A stretch of 38,173 nucleotides of DNA, taken from positions 1 through 38,173 of the forward strand of contig CAZHJN010000018.1 in assembly GCA_964532995.1 (NCBI GenBank), given 5' to 3'. Origin of the DNA: DTJG01 sp964532995 (GTDB taxonomy: Bacteria; Ratteibacteria; UBA8468; B48-G9; DTJG01). The notes beneath the pieces are model-generated. The model was not told where the DNA came from. It worked only from the letters and a program-made list of their open reading frames with translations, and made no database searches. The stretch's first letter is position 1; each line of letters begins with the position of its first letter. The translations under genes and the position numbers were made by a program. Shown here in pieces: positions 16,350 to 24,342 of this stretch.

Positions 16350-16710
16350 TTTCTACCTCTCCTTGTATATCCGATGGTACGGATCTGTCAAGAAACTGGA
16401 AATTTTCCACATGCACTTCAATCGTTGACCTTTTTTCTTTATCCTGTGTTTCCCATTTTCTATAACTTAAACGACCCTCAACAAAAATCATGGAACCCTT
16501 TTTAAGATATTCTGCACATATCTCTGCTCTTTTTCCCCATACAACAAGATTAACAAAACAGGTATCATCTTTTTTATTACCTTCTTTTGTTGTATATTCT
16601 CGGTTTATGGCGAGTCCGAAGCTCGCAACAGCAGTACCTGAGGGCACGTATCTCAGTTCAGGATCCCTTGTCAATCTTCCAATTAAGAATACCTTGTTAA
16701 GACTTGCCAT
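16288..16710 (-). CDS. ssb: Single-stranded DNA-binding protein
   Basis: SSB coats single-stranded DNA during replication and repair. The OB-fold domain is clear: MASLNKVFLIGRLTRDPELRY at the start, then AVASFGLAINREY, FVNLVVWGKRAEICAEYLKKGSMIFVEGRLSYRKWE. After residue 110 comes a short acidic tail that ends ETGQGM. The usual C-terminal tip (DDIPF type), which recruits DnaG, PriA, RecQ and others, is missing. The last 21 codons overlap rpsR in another frame. Whether the tip was lost to this overlap or a second SSB exists elsewhere is unknown. It overlaps rpsF by 14 bases. Confidence 0.93.
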   Translation of the reverse strand: MASLNKVFLIGRLTRDPELRYVPSGTAVASFGLAINREYTTKEGNKKDDTCFVNLVVWGKRAEICAEYLKKGSMIFVEGRLSYRKWETQDKEKRSTIEVHVENFQFLDRSVPSDIQGEVENGSEDEGFKEKNQEETGQGM

Positions 16711-17020
16711 CTTTAATCAACCCCGAGAATTCTTTTCTTGCAATGGAAAGAACTCTCAAGACACTTTCTCTATGTCTGAGTCCATCTTCTATTTTTTTCA
16801 AAACTTCTGGTTCAGCCTCAATGTAAAAAAGATAGTAATAACCTTCCTTTTTCTTTTTTACAGGATACATAAGTCCTCGCCTTCCCCACAACTCCCTATG
16901 AATGACACTGGCGCCAGCTGAAGTCATAATTTCTGAAATAGAGGCTGTCTCTTTCTCAAGTCCATCCTGATCAAGTTCGGGTGCCAGAAGCAAACAAAAT
17001 TCATATTTTCTCAACATCAT
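16697..17020 (-). CDS. rpsF: 30S ribosomal protein S6
   Basis: S6 is the S18 partner on the 30S platform. The 107-residue protein has the family's RKYEFCLLLAPEL start and WGRRGLMYPVKKKKEGYYYLFYIEAEPEVLKKIE. The given start is the first of ATG-ATG-TTG. The ribosome site GGAGGA (17021-17026) touches the first ATG, is three bases from the second and six from the TTG at 17014. The TTG start would give MRKYE, the usual S6 beginning, and may be the true one. It is the first gene of the 13-kb leftward run and has a near-perfect promoter. Confidence 0.95.
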   Translation of the reverse strand: MMLRKYEFCLLLAPELDQDGLEKETASISEIMTSAGASVIHRELWGRRGLMYPVKKKKEGYYYLFYIEAEPEVLKKIEDGLRHRESVLRVLSIARKEFSGLIKDGKS

Positions 17021-17055
17021 TCCTCCACAGTTTGTCAGTTTATATTCTCTATTGA

Positions 17056-17083
17056 ATTATACTTGAATTTACATAAATGTCAA
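17056..17083 (-). promoter_or_regulatory. Consensus sigma-70 promoter of the rpsF operon
   Basis: On the minus strand TTGACA (17083-17078) and TATAAT (17061-17056) are both exact consensus hexamers, 16 bases apart. Transcription should start near 17049, about 29 bases before the first rpsF ATG, with GGAGGA in the leader. This is the strongest promoter I can find in the window and suits a ribosomal-protein operon. Confidence 0.88.
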
Positions 17084-17095
17084 AACAGGTGCTCT

Positions 17096-17124
17096 TTGAC
17101 ACAAACAGTAAAAACAGGTAAATT
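17096..17124 (+). promoter_or_regulatory. Likely promoter of the gltX operon
   Basis: TTGACA (17096-17101), 17 bases, then TAAATT (17119-17124). The -35 is exact and the -10 matches at four of six positions. A start near 17131 would give a leader of about 37 bases with a GGAGGAG ribosome site before the ATG at 17168. It lies back to back with the rpsF promoter. The leader is too short for a T-box, and no T-box motif is seen. Confidence 0.5.
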
Positions 17125-17167
17125 ATTATATTACATCGTATATGCCACAGGCTACTGGAGGAGAAAA

Positions 17168-18613
17168 ATGGTAAGAGTGAGATTTGCACCGAGTCCAACC
17201 GGCTATCTTCACATTGGAAATGCCCGCACAGCGCTTTTTAACTATCTTTTTGCCAGAAAAAACAACGGGAAATTCATACTGAGGATAGAAGACACAGACA
17301 CAGAAAGGTCAAAAAAAGAGTACAAGGAAAGCATCATAGAAGACCTTAAATGGTTAGGACTATCATGGGATGAAGGTCCTGATACCGGAGGACCCTATGG
17401 TCCTTACATACAAACCGAAAGATTACATCTCTACAGAGATTATGCAGAAAAACTGATTTCAGAAGGAAAGGCTTACAGATGCTGGTGTACAAAAGAGGAG
17501 ATTGAAAACAGGTGCAGGGACCAGCAGAAAAGTTCAGGTTATGATAACCATTGCAGGAATCTTACGGATTCGCAGATCTCCAGATTTCAGGAAGAAGGGA
17601 GAAAACCCGTTATCAGATTCAGGGTTCCAGAAAGGGATATAATTGTAAATGACATTATCAGGGGTACTGTACTGTTTGAAGCAGGTGCCCTCAATGATTT
17701 CGTTATCATGAAATCAAATGAAATTCCAACATTTCATTTCGCTGTGGTAATTGATGACCTTTCCATGCAGATCACACATGTGATAAGGGGAGAAGACCAT
17801 CTTTCAAACACACCAAAACATATACTCATTTTCGAATCACTTGGATACAGACCGCCGATGTTTGCGCATATGTCAATGACTCTTGGAACCGACAGAACCA
17901 GATTGAGCAAAAGACATGGTGCAACAAGTGTTCGTCAGTACAGAGAAACCGGCTATCTTTCTGAAGCGGTATTCAACTATCTTGCACTGCTTGGATGGAG
18001 CAGCAAGGATAATCAGGAAGTTTTCTCAAAACAGCAGCTGATAGAAGAATTCTCGCTTGAAGCATGCAACAGGTCAAATGCGGTCTTTGATCCCGCAAAA
18101 CTTTTGTGGCTCAACGGGCTTTACATCAGAATGAAATCTTCAAAAGAACTTCTGGAATTATCTCTGGATTTTCTAAAAAAGGCTGGATACAGCGAATCTC
18201 AGATTGTTCAAAAAAAAGATATCATTGAAAAAGTGATAGAAATGGAAAAAGAAAAATTCAAAACACTTCAGGATATTCCTGAAAGAACAGGATATTTTAT
18301 TACAGAAAACATTTCATGGGACAGCGAAACTGTAAAAAAAATAAAAAATCAAACATCCGAAAAACTCCTGTCTGAAATAAAAATTGAACTTGAAACGCTT
18401 GAACCCTTTGAAAAATCAAAAATAGAGGAACTCATCAGGAACTTCTGCAAAAAAAGAAATCTCAAGACAGGTGAAATTTTCCATCCACTCAGGTTTGCAC
18501 TGACAGGTCAGACAAAAGGAGCAGGCCTTTTTGAATTGATTGAGCTGCTCGGTAAAGAACTCAGCACAAGAAGAATTGAAAATTTTCTCAAAACCATTGA
18601 GGACAATTCATGA
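17168..18613 (+). CDS. gltX: Glutamate--tRNA ligase
   Basis: GluRS charges tRNA-Glu, and in many bacteria tRNA-Gln as well. The class I motifs are RFAPSPTGYLHIGNAR (5-20) and the KMSKS equivalent RLSKRHG (245-251). C105 and C107 with later Cys/His residues form the zinc-binding module, and an all-helical anticodon-binding domain ends at residue 481. The start at 17168 is fixed by GGAGGAG eight bases upstream; the in-frame extension back to 17063 has no family similarity and overlaps the promoter. The stop overlaps the next gene by four bases (ATGA). SKRHGA rather than KMSKS is usual for this subfamily. It heads the rightward operon. Confidence 0.96.
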   Translation: MVRVRFAPSPTGYLHIGNARTALFNYLFARKNNGKFILRIEDTDTERSKKEYKESIIEDLKWLGLSWDEGPDTGGPYGPYIQTERLHLYRDYAEKLISEGKAYRCWCTKEEIENRCRDQQKSSGYDNHCRNLTDSQISRFQEEGRKPVIRFRVPERDIIVNDIIRGTVLFEAGALNDFVIMKSNEIPTFHFAVVIDDLSMQITHVIRGEDHLSNTPKHILIFESLGYRPPMFAHMSMTLGTDRTRLSKRHGATSVRQYRETGYLSEAVFNYLALLGWSSKDNQEVFSKQQLIEEFSLEACNRSNAVFDPAKLLWLNGLYIRMKSSKELLELSLDFLKKAGYSESQIVQKKDIIEKVIEMEKEKFKTLQDIPERTGYFITENISWDSETVKKIKNQTSEKLLSEIKIELETLEPFEKSKIEELIRNFCKKRNLKTGEIFHPLRFALTGQTKGAGLFELIELLGKELSTRRIENFLKTIEDNS

Positions 18614-19146
18614 TTACAGGTGAAAAGCTTCTTGAAATAAAACATAAAACAGTTGAAATACTGGAAAAAGCCGGCATTGTTATCAGAAAAGATGAAATTG
18701 ATTCACTTGAAATCACTGATCTGGGTCTCGGGAAACCTGAAATAATCGGTATTCAAATCATTGTCTATGTCAATAACAGCAGATATTGCGCAAAGGAAAT
18801 CATTCTCCTTCCAGGCCAGACCTGTCCTGAACACAAACACGGACCATTAAGCAATGAAAACCCTGGAAAAATGGAAACATTCAGATGCAGATGGGGAAAG
18901 GTTTATCTGATGGTTCCCGGTAAACCTGCTGATAAAATGCAGGCAACTGTACCTGAATTCAGAAAGGAATATTTTACGGTTTTTAACCAGATTGTTCTTG
19001 AACCAGGAGACCAATACACAATACCACCTGATACACTTCACTGGTTTCAGGCAGGAAAAGATGGTGCTGTGGTATCTGAATTCTCCTCTCCGAGTTTTGA
19101 TGAAAAAGATGTTTTTACAGATCCATTAATAAAAAGGAAGGGCTGA
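18610..19146 (+). CDS. D-lyxose isomerase-like cupin protein
   Basis: The 178-residue protein matches the small D-lyxose ketol-isomerase family, metal-dependent cupins that interconvert D-lyxose and D-xylulose (and sometimes mannose and fructose). The metal ligands are in CPEHKHGPL (H75, H77), KMETFRCRWGKVYLM (E89) and PPDTLHWFQ (H144). This is the expected HxH...E...H set, and the length fits a single cupin barrel. It is squeezed between gltX (four-base overlap) and cysS (two-base gap), where no sugar gene is near, so its physiological substrate is doubtful. It could be a sugar-phosphate or sugar isomerase of another specificity. Confidence 0.78.
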   Translation: MITGEKLLEIKHKTVEILEKAGIVIRKDEIDSLEITDLGLGKPEIIGIQIIVYVNNSRYCAKEIILLPGQTCPEHKHGPLSNENPGKMETFRCRWGKVYLMVPGKPADKMQATVPEFRKEYFTVFNQIVLEPGDQYTIPPDTLHWFQAGKDGAVVSEFSSPSFDEKDVFTDPLIKRKG

Positions 19147-19148
19147 CA

Positions 19149-20537
19149 ATGATAATGTTTTTTAACACCTTATCCAGAAAAAAAGAATTGTTCAGACCAA
19201 TTGAAGAGGGTATTGTAAAAATGTATACCTGTGGACCCACTGTCTATGATTTTGCACACATAGGAAACTTTCGTGCATATGTGTTTGAGGATCTTCTCCA
19301 TAGATTTCTGGAATATGCGGGTTATAAGGTTATAAGGGTTATGAATATCACGGATATTGATGATAAAACAATAGCAGGCGCGATAAGAGAAAAGGTTTCT
19401 CTTGACCGGTACACAGAAAGATATATAAAGGCATTCTTTGAAGATATGGAGTCCCTTAACCTGAAAAAAGCCACCTATTTCCCGCGGGCAACACAGCATA
19501 TTCCTGAAATGGTATCATTGATAAAAACGCTGATAGAAAAGGGTTATGCTTACCACAAAGATGGTTCAGTATACTTCAAAATAAGTCTGTTCCCTTCCTA
19601 TGGCAGGCTATCGCAATATGATTTTGAAAAACTTATTTCCACAAGCACAGATGCAGATGAATATGAAAAGGATGAGGCAAGAGATTTTGCTCTATGGAAA
19701 GCCGTAAAGGACCAGCCTTTTTTCTGGGAAACTGAAATCGGGAAAGGAAGACCCGGCTGGCACATTGAATGCTCTGCAATGAGTATGAAATACCTTGGAG
19801 AAACTTTTGATATCCATACAGGCGGGGTTGATAATATATTTCCCCACCACGAGAACGAAATAGCCCAGAGCGAAGCAGCGACAGGAAAAAAGTTTGTTAA
19901 TTACTGGCTCCATTGCGCGCACCTTCTTGTCAACGGCGAAAAGATGTCAAAATCAAAGGGAAACTTTTACACCCTCAGGGACCTGTTAAAAAAAGGGTAT
20001 AATCCTTCTGGAATCAGGTATCTCCTCATGACAACCCATTACAGAGATCCTCTTAATTTTTCAGAGCAATCCCTGAGACAGGCGGAAAAAACAGTGAATC
20101 ATCTTCAGGCTTTCTACCAGAGGGTTTCTTTTGCGCTGAATGTTGAGGGGAATCCTGTTTCTGAAATTGAAAAAATCATTGATGCAGCATCAGATGGTTT
20201 TTTTAACGCACTTGCAGATGACCTCAATATCTCTGCTGCCATGGCTGAAGTTTTCAAATTGATGCGAGATGTGAATGAAATTTTTGAGAAAGGGCAACTT
20301 GTAGCAAAGGATGCAGAAAAAATAATTTCTTTTTTGAAAAGGATTGACCGGGTAATCGGAGTGATAGAACCCGAAGAAGAAAAACTTCCTGACGAACTTA
20401 TTCTTCTTATAAAAAAAAGGGAACAGGCGCGGCGTGAGAAAAACTTTGTTCTTGCTGACCGGATAAGAGATGAAATTTCAGGTAAGGGAGTTATTTTAGA
20501 AGATACCCCTTATGGAACCAGATGGATAAGGAAATGA
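19149..20537 (+). CDS. cysS: Cysteine--tRNA ligase
   Basis: CysRS attaches cysteine to tRNA-Cys. The 462-residue enzyme has CGPTVYDFAHIGN (28-40) and KMSKS (265-269). The zinc ligands are C28, C208 (HIECSAMS), H233 and E237 (FPHHENE), used for cysteine selection. The helical DALR domain and the C-terminal RDEISGKGVILEDTPYGTRW end are intact. The first residues MIM leave a second ATG at 19155 as a possible start. It overlaps uvrA, by 16 bases from the first uvrA ATG or 4 from the second. Confidence 0.96.
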   Translation: MIMFFNTLSRKKELFRPIEEGIVKMYTCGPTVYDFAHIGNFRAYVFEDLLHRFLEYAGYKVIRVMNITDIDDKTIAGAIREKVSLDRYTERYIKAFFEDMESLNLKKATYFPRATQHIPEMVSLIKTLIEKGYAYHKDGSVYFKISLFPSYGRLSQYDFEKLISTSTDADEYEKDEARDFALWKAVKDQPFFWETEIGKGRPGWHIECSAMSMKYLGETFDIHTGGVDNIFPHHENEIAQSEAATGKKFVNYWLHCAHLLVNGEKMSKSKGNFYTLRDLLKKGYNPSGIRYLLMTTHYRDPLNFSEQSLRQAEKTVNHLQAFYQRVSFALNVEGNPVSEIEKIIDAASDGFFNALADDLNISAAMAEVFKLMRDVNEIFEKGQLVAKDAEKIISFLKRIDRVIGVIEPEEEKLPDELILLIKKREQARREKNFVLADRIRDEISGKGVILEDTPYGTRWIRK

Positions 20538-23353
20538 CAGGTTTAGATGTTATTCCTGAAGAAAGCACTCAATATATTGTTGTTCAGGGCGCAAGGGAAC
20601 ACAATCTGAAAAACATATCGCTGAAAATACCGAGAAACAGATTCATTGTAATTACAGGTATTTCGGGGTCAGGAAAGTCTTCCCTTGCTTTTGATACTCT
20701 TTATGCTGAGGGACAACGCAGATATATAGAAAGCCTTTCTGCTTATGCCAGACAGTTTCTTGAACAGATGAAAAAACCCGATGTTGACCATATATTCGGA
20801 TTGCCTCCAGCAATCGCAATTGAACAGAGAAAATCAACTTCAAACCCCCGTTCAACTGTTGCCACGACCACTGAAATTTATGATTATCTGAGACTTTTAT
20901 ATGCAAGAATAGGAGAACCCCACTGTCCAAAATGCCGCAGATCCATAACCAGACAATCATCAAGTGAAATAATAGATAGAATCAGCTCACTGCAGGAAAA
21001 AGCAAAACTCATTTTTCTGGCACCGGTTGTAAGGGGAAGAAAGGGAGAATACAGGAAGGTTTTTGATGAGATAAGAAAAACAGGATTTTTGAAGGTGAGA
21101 ATAGATGGTAAGGTCTTTGACCTTGACGATGAAATATCTCTGAAAAGATATAAAGCGCATTCAATAGAGGTTGTCATAGATGAACTTGAAACAGTCTCTG
21201 ACCGGCAGAGAATAGCAGAAAGCGTGGAAATGGGCTTGAAAATAGGTAAAGGGCTTCTCATAGTAAACCAGAATGGAACAGATCTTCTGTTTAATGAAAA
21301 ATTCGGATGCCCAGTTTGCGGTATAAGCTTTGAGGAACTTGCTCCAAGAAATTTCTCTTTCAACAGTCCTTATGGCGCCTGTCCTGAATGCAAGGGACTT
21401 GGATTTCTGATGAAAATAGACCCTGACCTTGTCATTCCTGACAGAACGAAAACTTTCAGAGATGGCGCAATAAAACCATGGCAGGATACAGGTGGAAGGC
21501 ATATATTTTTCTATTACAGGGGACTTCTCCGAAGTATGCTCAGACATATCGGCAGAACACTTGATACAAGGGTTGACCAGTTGAGTGAAAAAGAATTGAA
21601 TTTTATCCTCTATGGAGACCAGCAGGAAGGTTATGAAGGTGTTATACCAAATCTTGAAAGACTTTTCCATCAGACAGAAAGTGAGTTCAGACGCGAAGAG
21701 ATTATGAAATATATGAGAGAGCTTGTCTGTCCATCCTGCAATGGTGACAGGTTGAAACCTGAAGCGCTTGCTGTAACAATAGGTGGAAAATCAATAATGG
21801 ATATATGCAGGATGAGTGTTTCAGGAGTAAAAAACTTTTTTGACAATCTTGTGCTTTCGCAGAGGCAGCAGATTATAGCCAGTCAGGTTTTGAAAGAAGT
21901 CACAAGCAGAATAGGATTTCTGGAGGAAGTTGGTCTTGATTATCTTACCCTTGACAGAATGACACATACACTTTCAGGTGGAGAAGCTGAAAGAATAAGA
22001 CTTGCAACTCAGATTGGTTCAGGACTTGTTGGAGTCCTTTATATACTTGATGAACCAAGCATAGGACTTCATCCCAGAGATAACCACAGACTTATAGAAA
22101 CCCTCAAACATCTATGTTCGCTTGGCAACACGGTTATTGTGATTGAACATGATGAAGAAATGATGAGAAATGCTGACTTCATAATAGACATGGGTCCTGG
22201 AGCTGGAAAAAATGGCGGGGAAATAGTAGGCTGTGGCACAATTGAGGAAATAATAGGTTCAGAAAGATCCATAACAGGCAGGTATCTGGCAAAAAAGGAA
22301 TTTATACCTGTACCTCAAAAAAGACGCAGGACCAATGACAGATACATCCGTATCGTCGGCGCTACACATAATAATCTAAAAAACATAGATGTTGATATCC
22401 CTCTTGGTCTGTTTGTATGTGTGACAGGGGTCAGCGGCTCCGGAAAAAGCAGTTTGATTGATGATGTGTTAACCCAGGGATTGAGAAAAATTCTTTACAG
22501 CAGCAAAGTTGTGCCTGGAAAGCATAAAGCAATTATAGGGGTTGAACATATAGATAAGGTTGTCATCATAGATCAGTCGCCGATCGGAAGAACACCAAGG
22601 TCTAACCCTACAACATACACAGGAGCTTTTGACCTTATACGAAAACTTTTCAGTTTCACGCAGGAATCCAGAATAAGAGGTTATAAACCGGGCAGATTCA
22701 GTTTCAATCTTAAAGATGGCAGGTGCGAGGCATGTCAGGGAGAGGGTATCACGAAAATTGAAATGCATTTTTTACCTGATATCTTTATACCCTGTGAGGT
22801 CTGTGGTGGAAAAAGATATAACAGGGAAACACTGGAAATAAGATACAGAGGTAAAAATATTGCTGAGGTTCTTGAGATGAAGATTAAGGAAGCAAAAGAA
22901 TTTTTCAAAAATATACGTTCAATCTCGGTCAAACTTCAGACACTGTGCGATGTTGGATTGGGATATCTTGAACTGGGGCAACCCGCAACAACACTTTCAG
23001 GCGGTGAAGCTCAGAGAGTGAAACTTGCCGCAGAACTGTCAAGAAAAGGAAATGAAAGAACCCTCTATATCCTTGACGAACCAACAACAGGATTGCATCT
23101 TTTTGATATCCAAAAACTTCTTACAGTGCTCAACAGGCTTGTTGAAAAAGGAAGCACCGTGGTTGTTATTGAACACAATATAGAGGTAATAAAGTCTGCC
23201 GACCACATCATAGATATGGGACCAGAAGGCGGGGATAAAGGAGGCGAGATAGTGTGCACAGGGACTCCGGAAGAGGTAGCAAAAAATAAGAAGTCCTATA
23301 CAGGAAAATTTTTAAGCGAGGCTTTGAAATCAAGTTTATCTAACAGGGTGTGA
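20522..23353 (+). CDS. uvrA: Excinuclease ABC subunit A
   Basis: UvrA is the ATP-dependent damage sensor of nucleotide excision repair. The 943-residue protein has both ABC modules: Walker A GISGSGKSS and GVSGSGKSS, signature motifs LSGGEAERIRLATQIG and LSGGEAQRVKLAAELS, and Walker B ILDEPSIGLHPRD and ILDEPTTGLHLFD. Zinc modules are visible as CPVCGISFEELAPRNFSFN with CPEC, and CEACQGEGITKIEMHFLPD with CEVCGGKR. A second start at 20534 gives the classic ATGA overlap with cysS and may be the real one. No insertion-type (UvrA2) shortening is present, so this is the repair UvrA, partner of the UvrB at 4169. Confidence 0.97.
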   Translation: MDKEMTGLDVIPEESTQYIVVQGAREHNLKNISLKIPRNRFIVITGISGSGKSSLAFDTLYAEGQRRYIESLSAYARQFLEQMKKPDVDHIFGLPPAIAIEQRKSTSNPRSTVATTTEIYDYLRLLYARIGEPHCPKCRRSITRQSSSEIIDRISSLQEKAKLIFLAPVVRGRKGEYRKVFDEIRKTGFLKVRIDGKVFDLDDEISLKRYKAHSIEVVIDELETVSDRQRIAESVEMGLKIGKGLLIVNQNGTDLLFNEKFGCPVCGISFEELAPRNFSFNSPYGACPECKGLGFLMKIDPDLVIPDRTKTFRDGAIKPWQDTGGRHIFFYYRGLLRSMLRHIGRTLDTRVDQLSEKELNFILYGDQQEGYEGVIPNLERLFHQTESEFRREEIMKYMRELVCPSCNGDRLKPEALAVTIGGKSIMDICRMSVSGVKNFFDNLVLSQRQQIIASQVLKEVTSRIGFLEEVGLDYLTLDRMTHTLSGGEAERIRLATQIGSGLVGVLYILDEPSIGLHPRDNHRLIETLKHLCSLGNTVIVIEHDEEMMRNADFIIDMGPGAGKNGGEIVGCGTIEEIIGSERSITGRYLAKKEFIPVPQKRRRTNDRYIRIVGATHNNLKNIDVDIPLGLFVCVTGVSGSGKSSLIDDVLTQGLRKILYSSKVVPGKHKAIIGVEHIDKVVIIDQSPIGRTPRSNPTTYTGAFDLIRKLFSFTQESRIRGYKPGRFSFNLKDGRCEACQGEGITKIEMHFLPDIFIPCEVCGGKRYNRETLEIRYRGKNIAEVLEMKIKEAKEFFKNIRSISVKLQTLCDVGLGYLELGQPATTLSGGEAQRVKLAAELSRKGNERTLYILDEPTTGLHLFDIQKLLTVLNRLVEKGSTVVVIEHNIEVIKSADHIIDMGPEGGDKGGEIVCTGTPEEVAKNKKSYTGKFLSEALKSSLSNRV

Positions 23354-23364
23354 AGGAGAAAAAT

Positions 23365-24342
23365 ATGGTTGCAAATCTTCCTCCACATTATCATACCAAA
23401 GAAGCTGAACTGAAAAAAGCAAAAACTCCTGAAGAAAAAATTCAGATTCTGCTTGAAATGATGGCAATCATGCCAAAACATAAGGGTACGGAAAAACTTC
23501 AGAAAGAACTCAAATCAAAAATTGCCAGACTCAGAAAGGAGGCTTCAGAAAAAAAAGTCATATCAAGGGGCAGCCCTGTCCCGACAATTGAAAAAGAAGG
23601 CGCAGGACAGGTTATTATTGCGGGTCCGCCAAATACCGGTAAATCAACACTTCTTGCTTCATTAACAAAAGCAAGACCAGAAATTGCAGAGTATCCCTTC
23701 ACAACGAAAATTCCTCAACCCGGAATGTTTCTTTACCAGGATATACAGATACAGATGGTTGATACCCCTGCCCTTGCATCAGGTGTATCTGAAAAATGGC
23801 TCGGTGATATGATGCAGAAATCTGATCTGATTATGATTCTGATTGATCTTTCTGATGATGATATCCTTGAAAAAATGGAAGATGCAATGAGGGTTCTGGA
23901 ACAGTTCAGAATAAAAAATGAGGGGAAATGGGAATTTAATAAAAAAATTCTCTGGACCGGTAATAAAATTGATATGCCGGGATGGCAGGAGATAAAGGAT
24001 GTGTTATGTGAACTCTATCCGGTCGGAGATGAACTGATAACCATTTCAGCAAAAGAGAACATTAATCTCGATTATATGGGCGAAAAACTTTTTAAGAAAC
24101 TTGAAATCATAAGGATTTACACAAAAATACCGGGTAAACCTGCTGAAATGAAAGACCCTTATACAATTGCAGCCAAGTCAACACTGGAAGATCTTGCTGA
24201 ATCAATCCATAAGGATATTGTCAAAACCTTCAGATACGCCAGGGTATGGAAAAAAGGTGAAGGAAATCCTCTCATTGCAGGAAGAGATTATATTCTTGAA
24301 GACATGGATCTTGTGGAAATCCATGCAGAGGATAAACAATGA
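23365..24342 (+). CDS. DRG/Obg-type GTPase with C-terminal TGS domain
   Basis: The 325-residue protein has a helical N-terminus (ANLPPHYHTKEAELKKAKTPEEK), like archaeal and eukaryotic DRG proteins. A GTPase core follows, with G1 GPPNTGKS (87-94), G3 DTPA (133-136) and G4 NKID (200-203). The TGS domain lies at about 248-321 (IIRIYTKIPGKPAEMKDPY...LEDMDLVEIH). DRG-family proteins act with translating ribosomes; a similar role is an inference here. The ATG at 23365 has AAGGAG six bases upstream; the earlier GTG at 23350 overlaps the uvrA stop and has no ribosome site. Its stop overlaps the ABC ATPase gene by four bases. The Obg N-terminal glycine domain is missing, so it is not ObgE. Confidence 0.85.
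   Translation: MVANLPPHYHTKEAELKKAKTPEEKIQILLEMMAIMPKHKGTEKLQKELKSKIARLRKEASEKKVISRGSPVPTIEKEGAGQVIIAGPPNTGKSTLLASLTKARPEIAEYPFTTKIPQPGMFLYQDIQIQMVDTPALASGVSEKWLGDMMQKSDLIMILIDLSDDDILEKMEDAMRVLEQFRIKNEGKWEFNKKILWTGNKIDMPGWQEIKDVLCELYPVGDELITISAKENINLDYMGEKLFKKLEIIRIYTKIPGKPAEMKDPYTIAAKSTLEDLAESIHKDIVKTFRYARVWKKGEGNPLIAGRDYILEDMDLVEIHAEDKQ

Noticed and set aside
17021..17167. Possible T-box riboswitch in front of gltX
   Set aside because: The leader from the likely promoter is about 37 bases. No T-box motif, specifier hairpin or terminator is visible.
17063..17167. N-terminal extension of GltX
   Set aside because: The extension overlaps the promoter hexamers and lacks similarity to GluRS; the GGAGGAG site supports 17168.
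21161..21670. 169-residue minus-strand frame inside uvrA
   Set aside because: It lies wholly opposite a conserved part of uvrA and has no family-like sequence or start signal.
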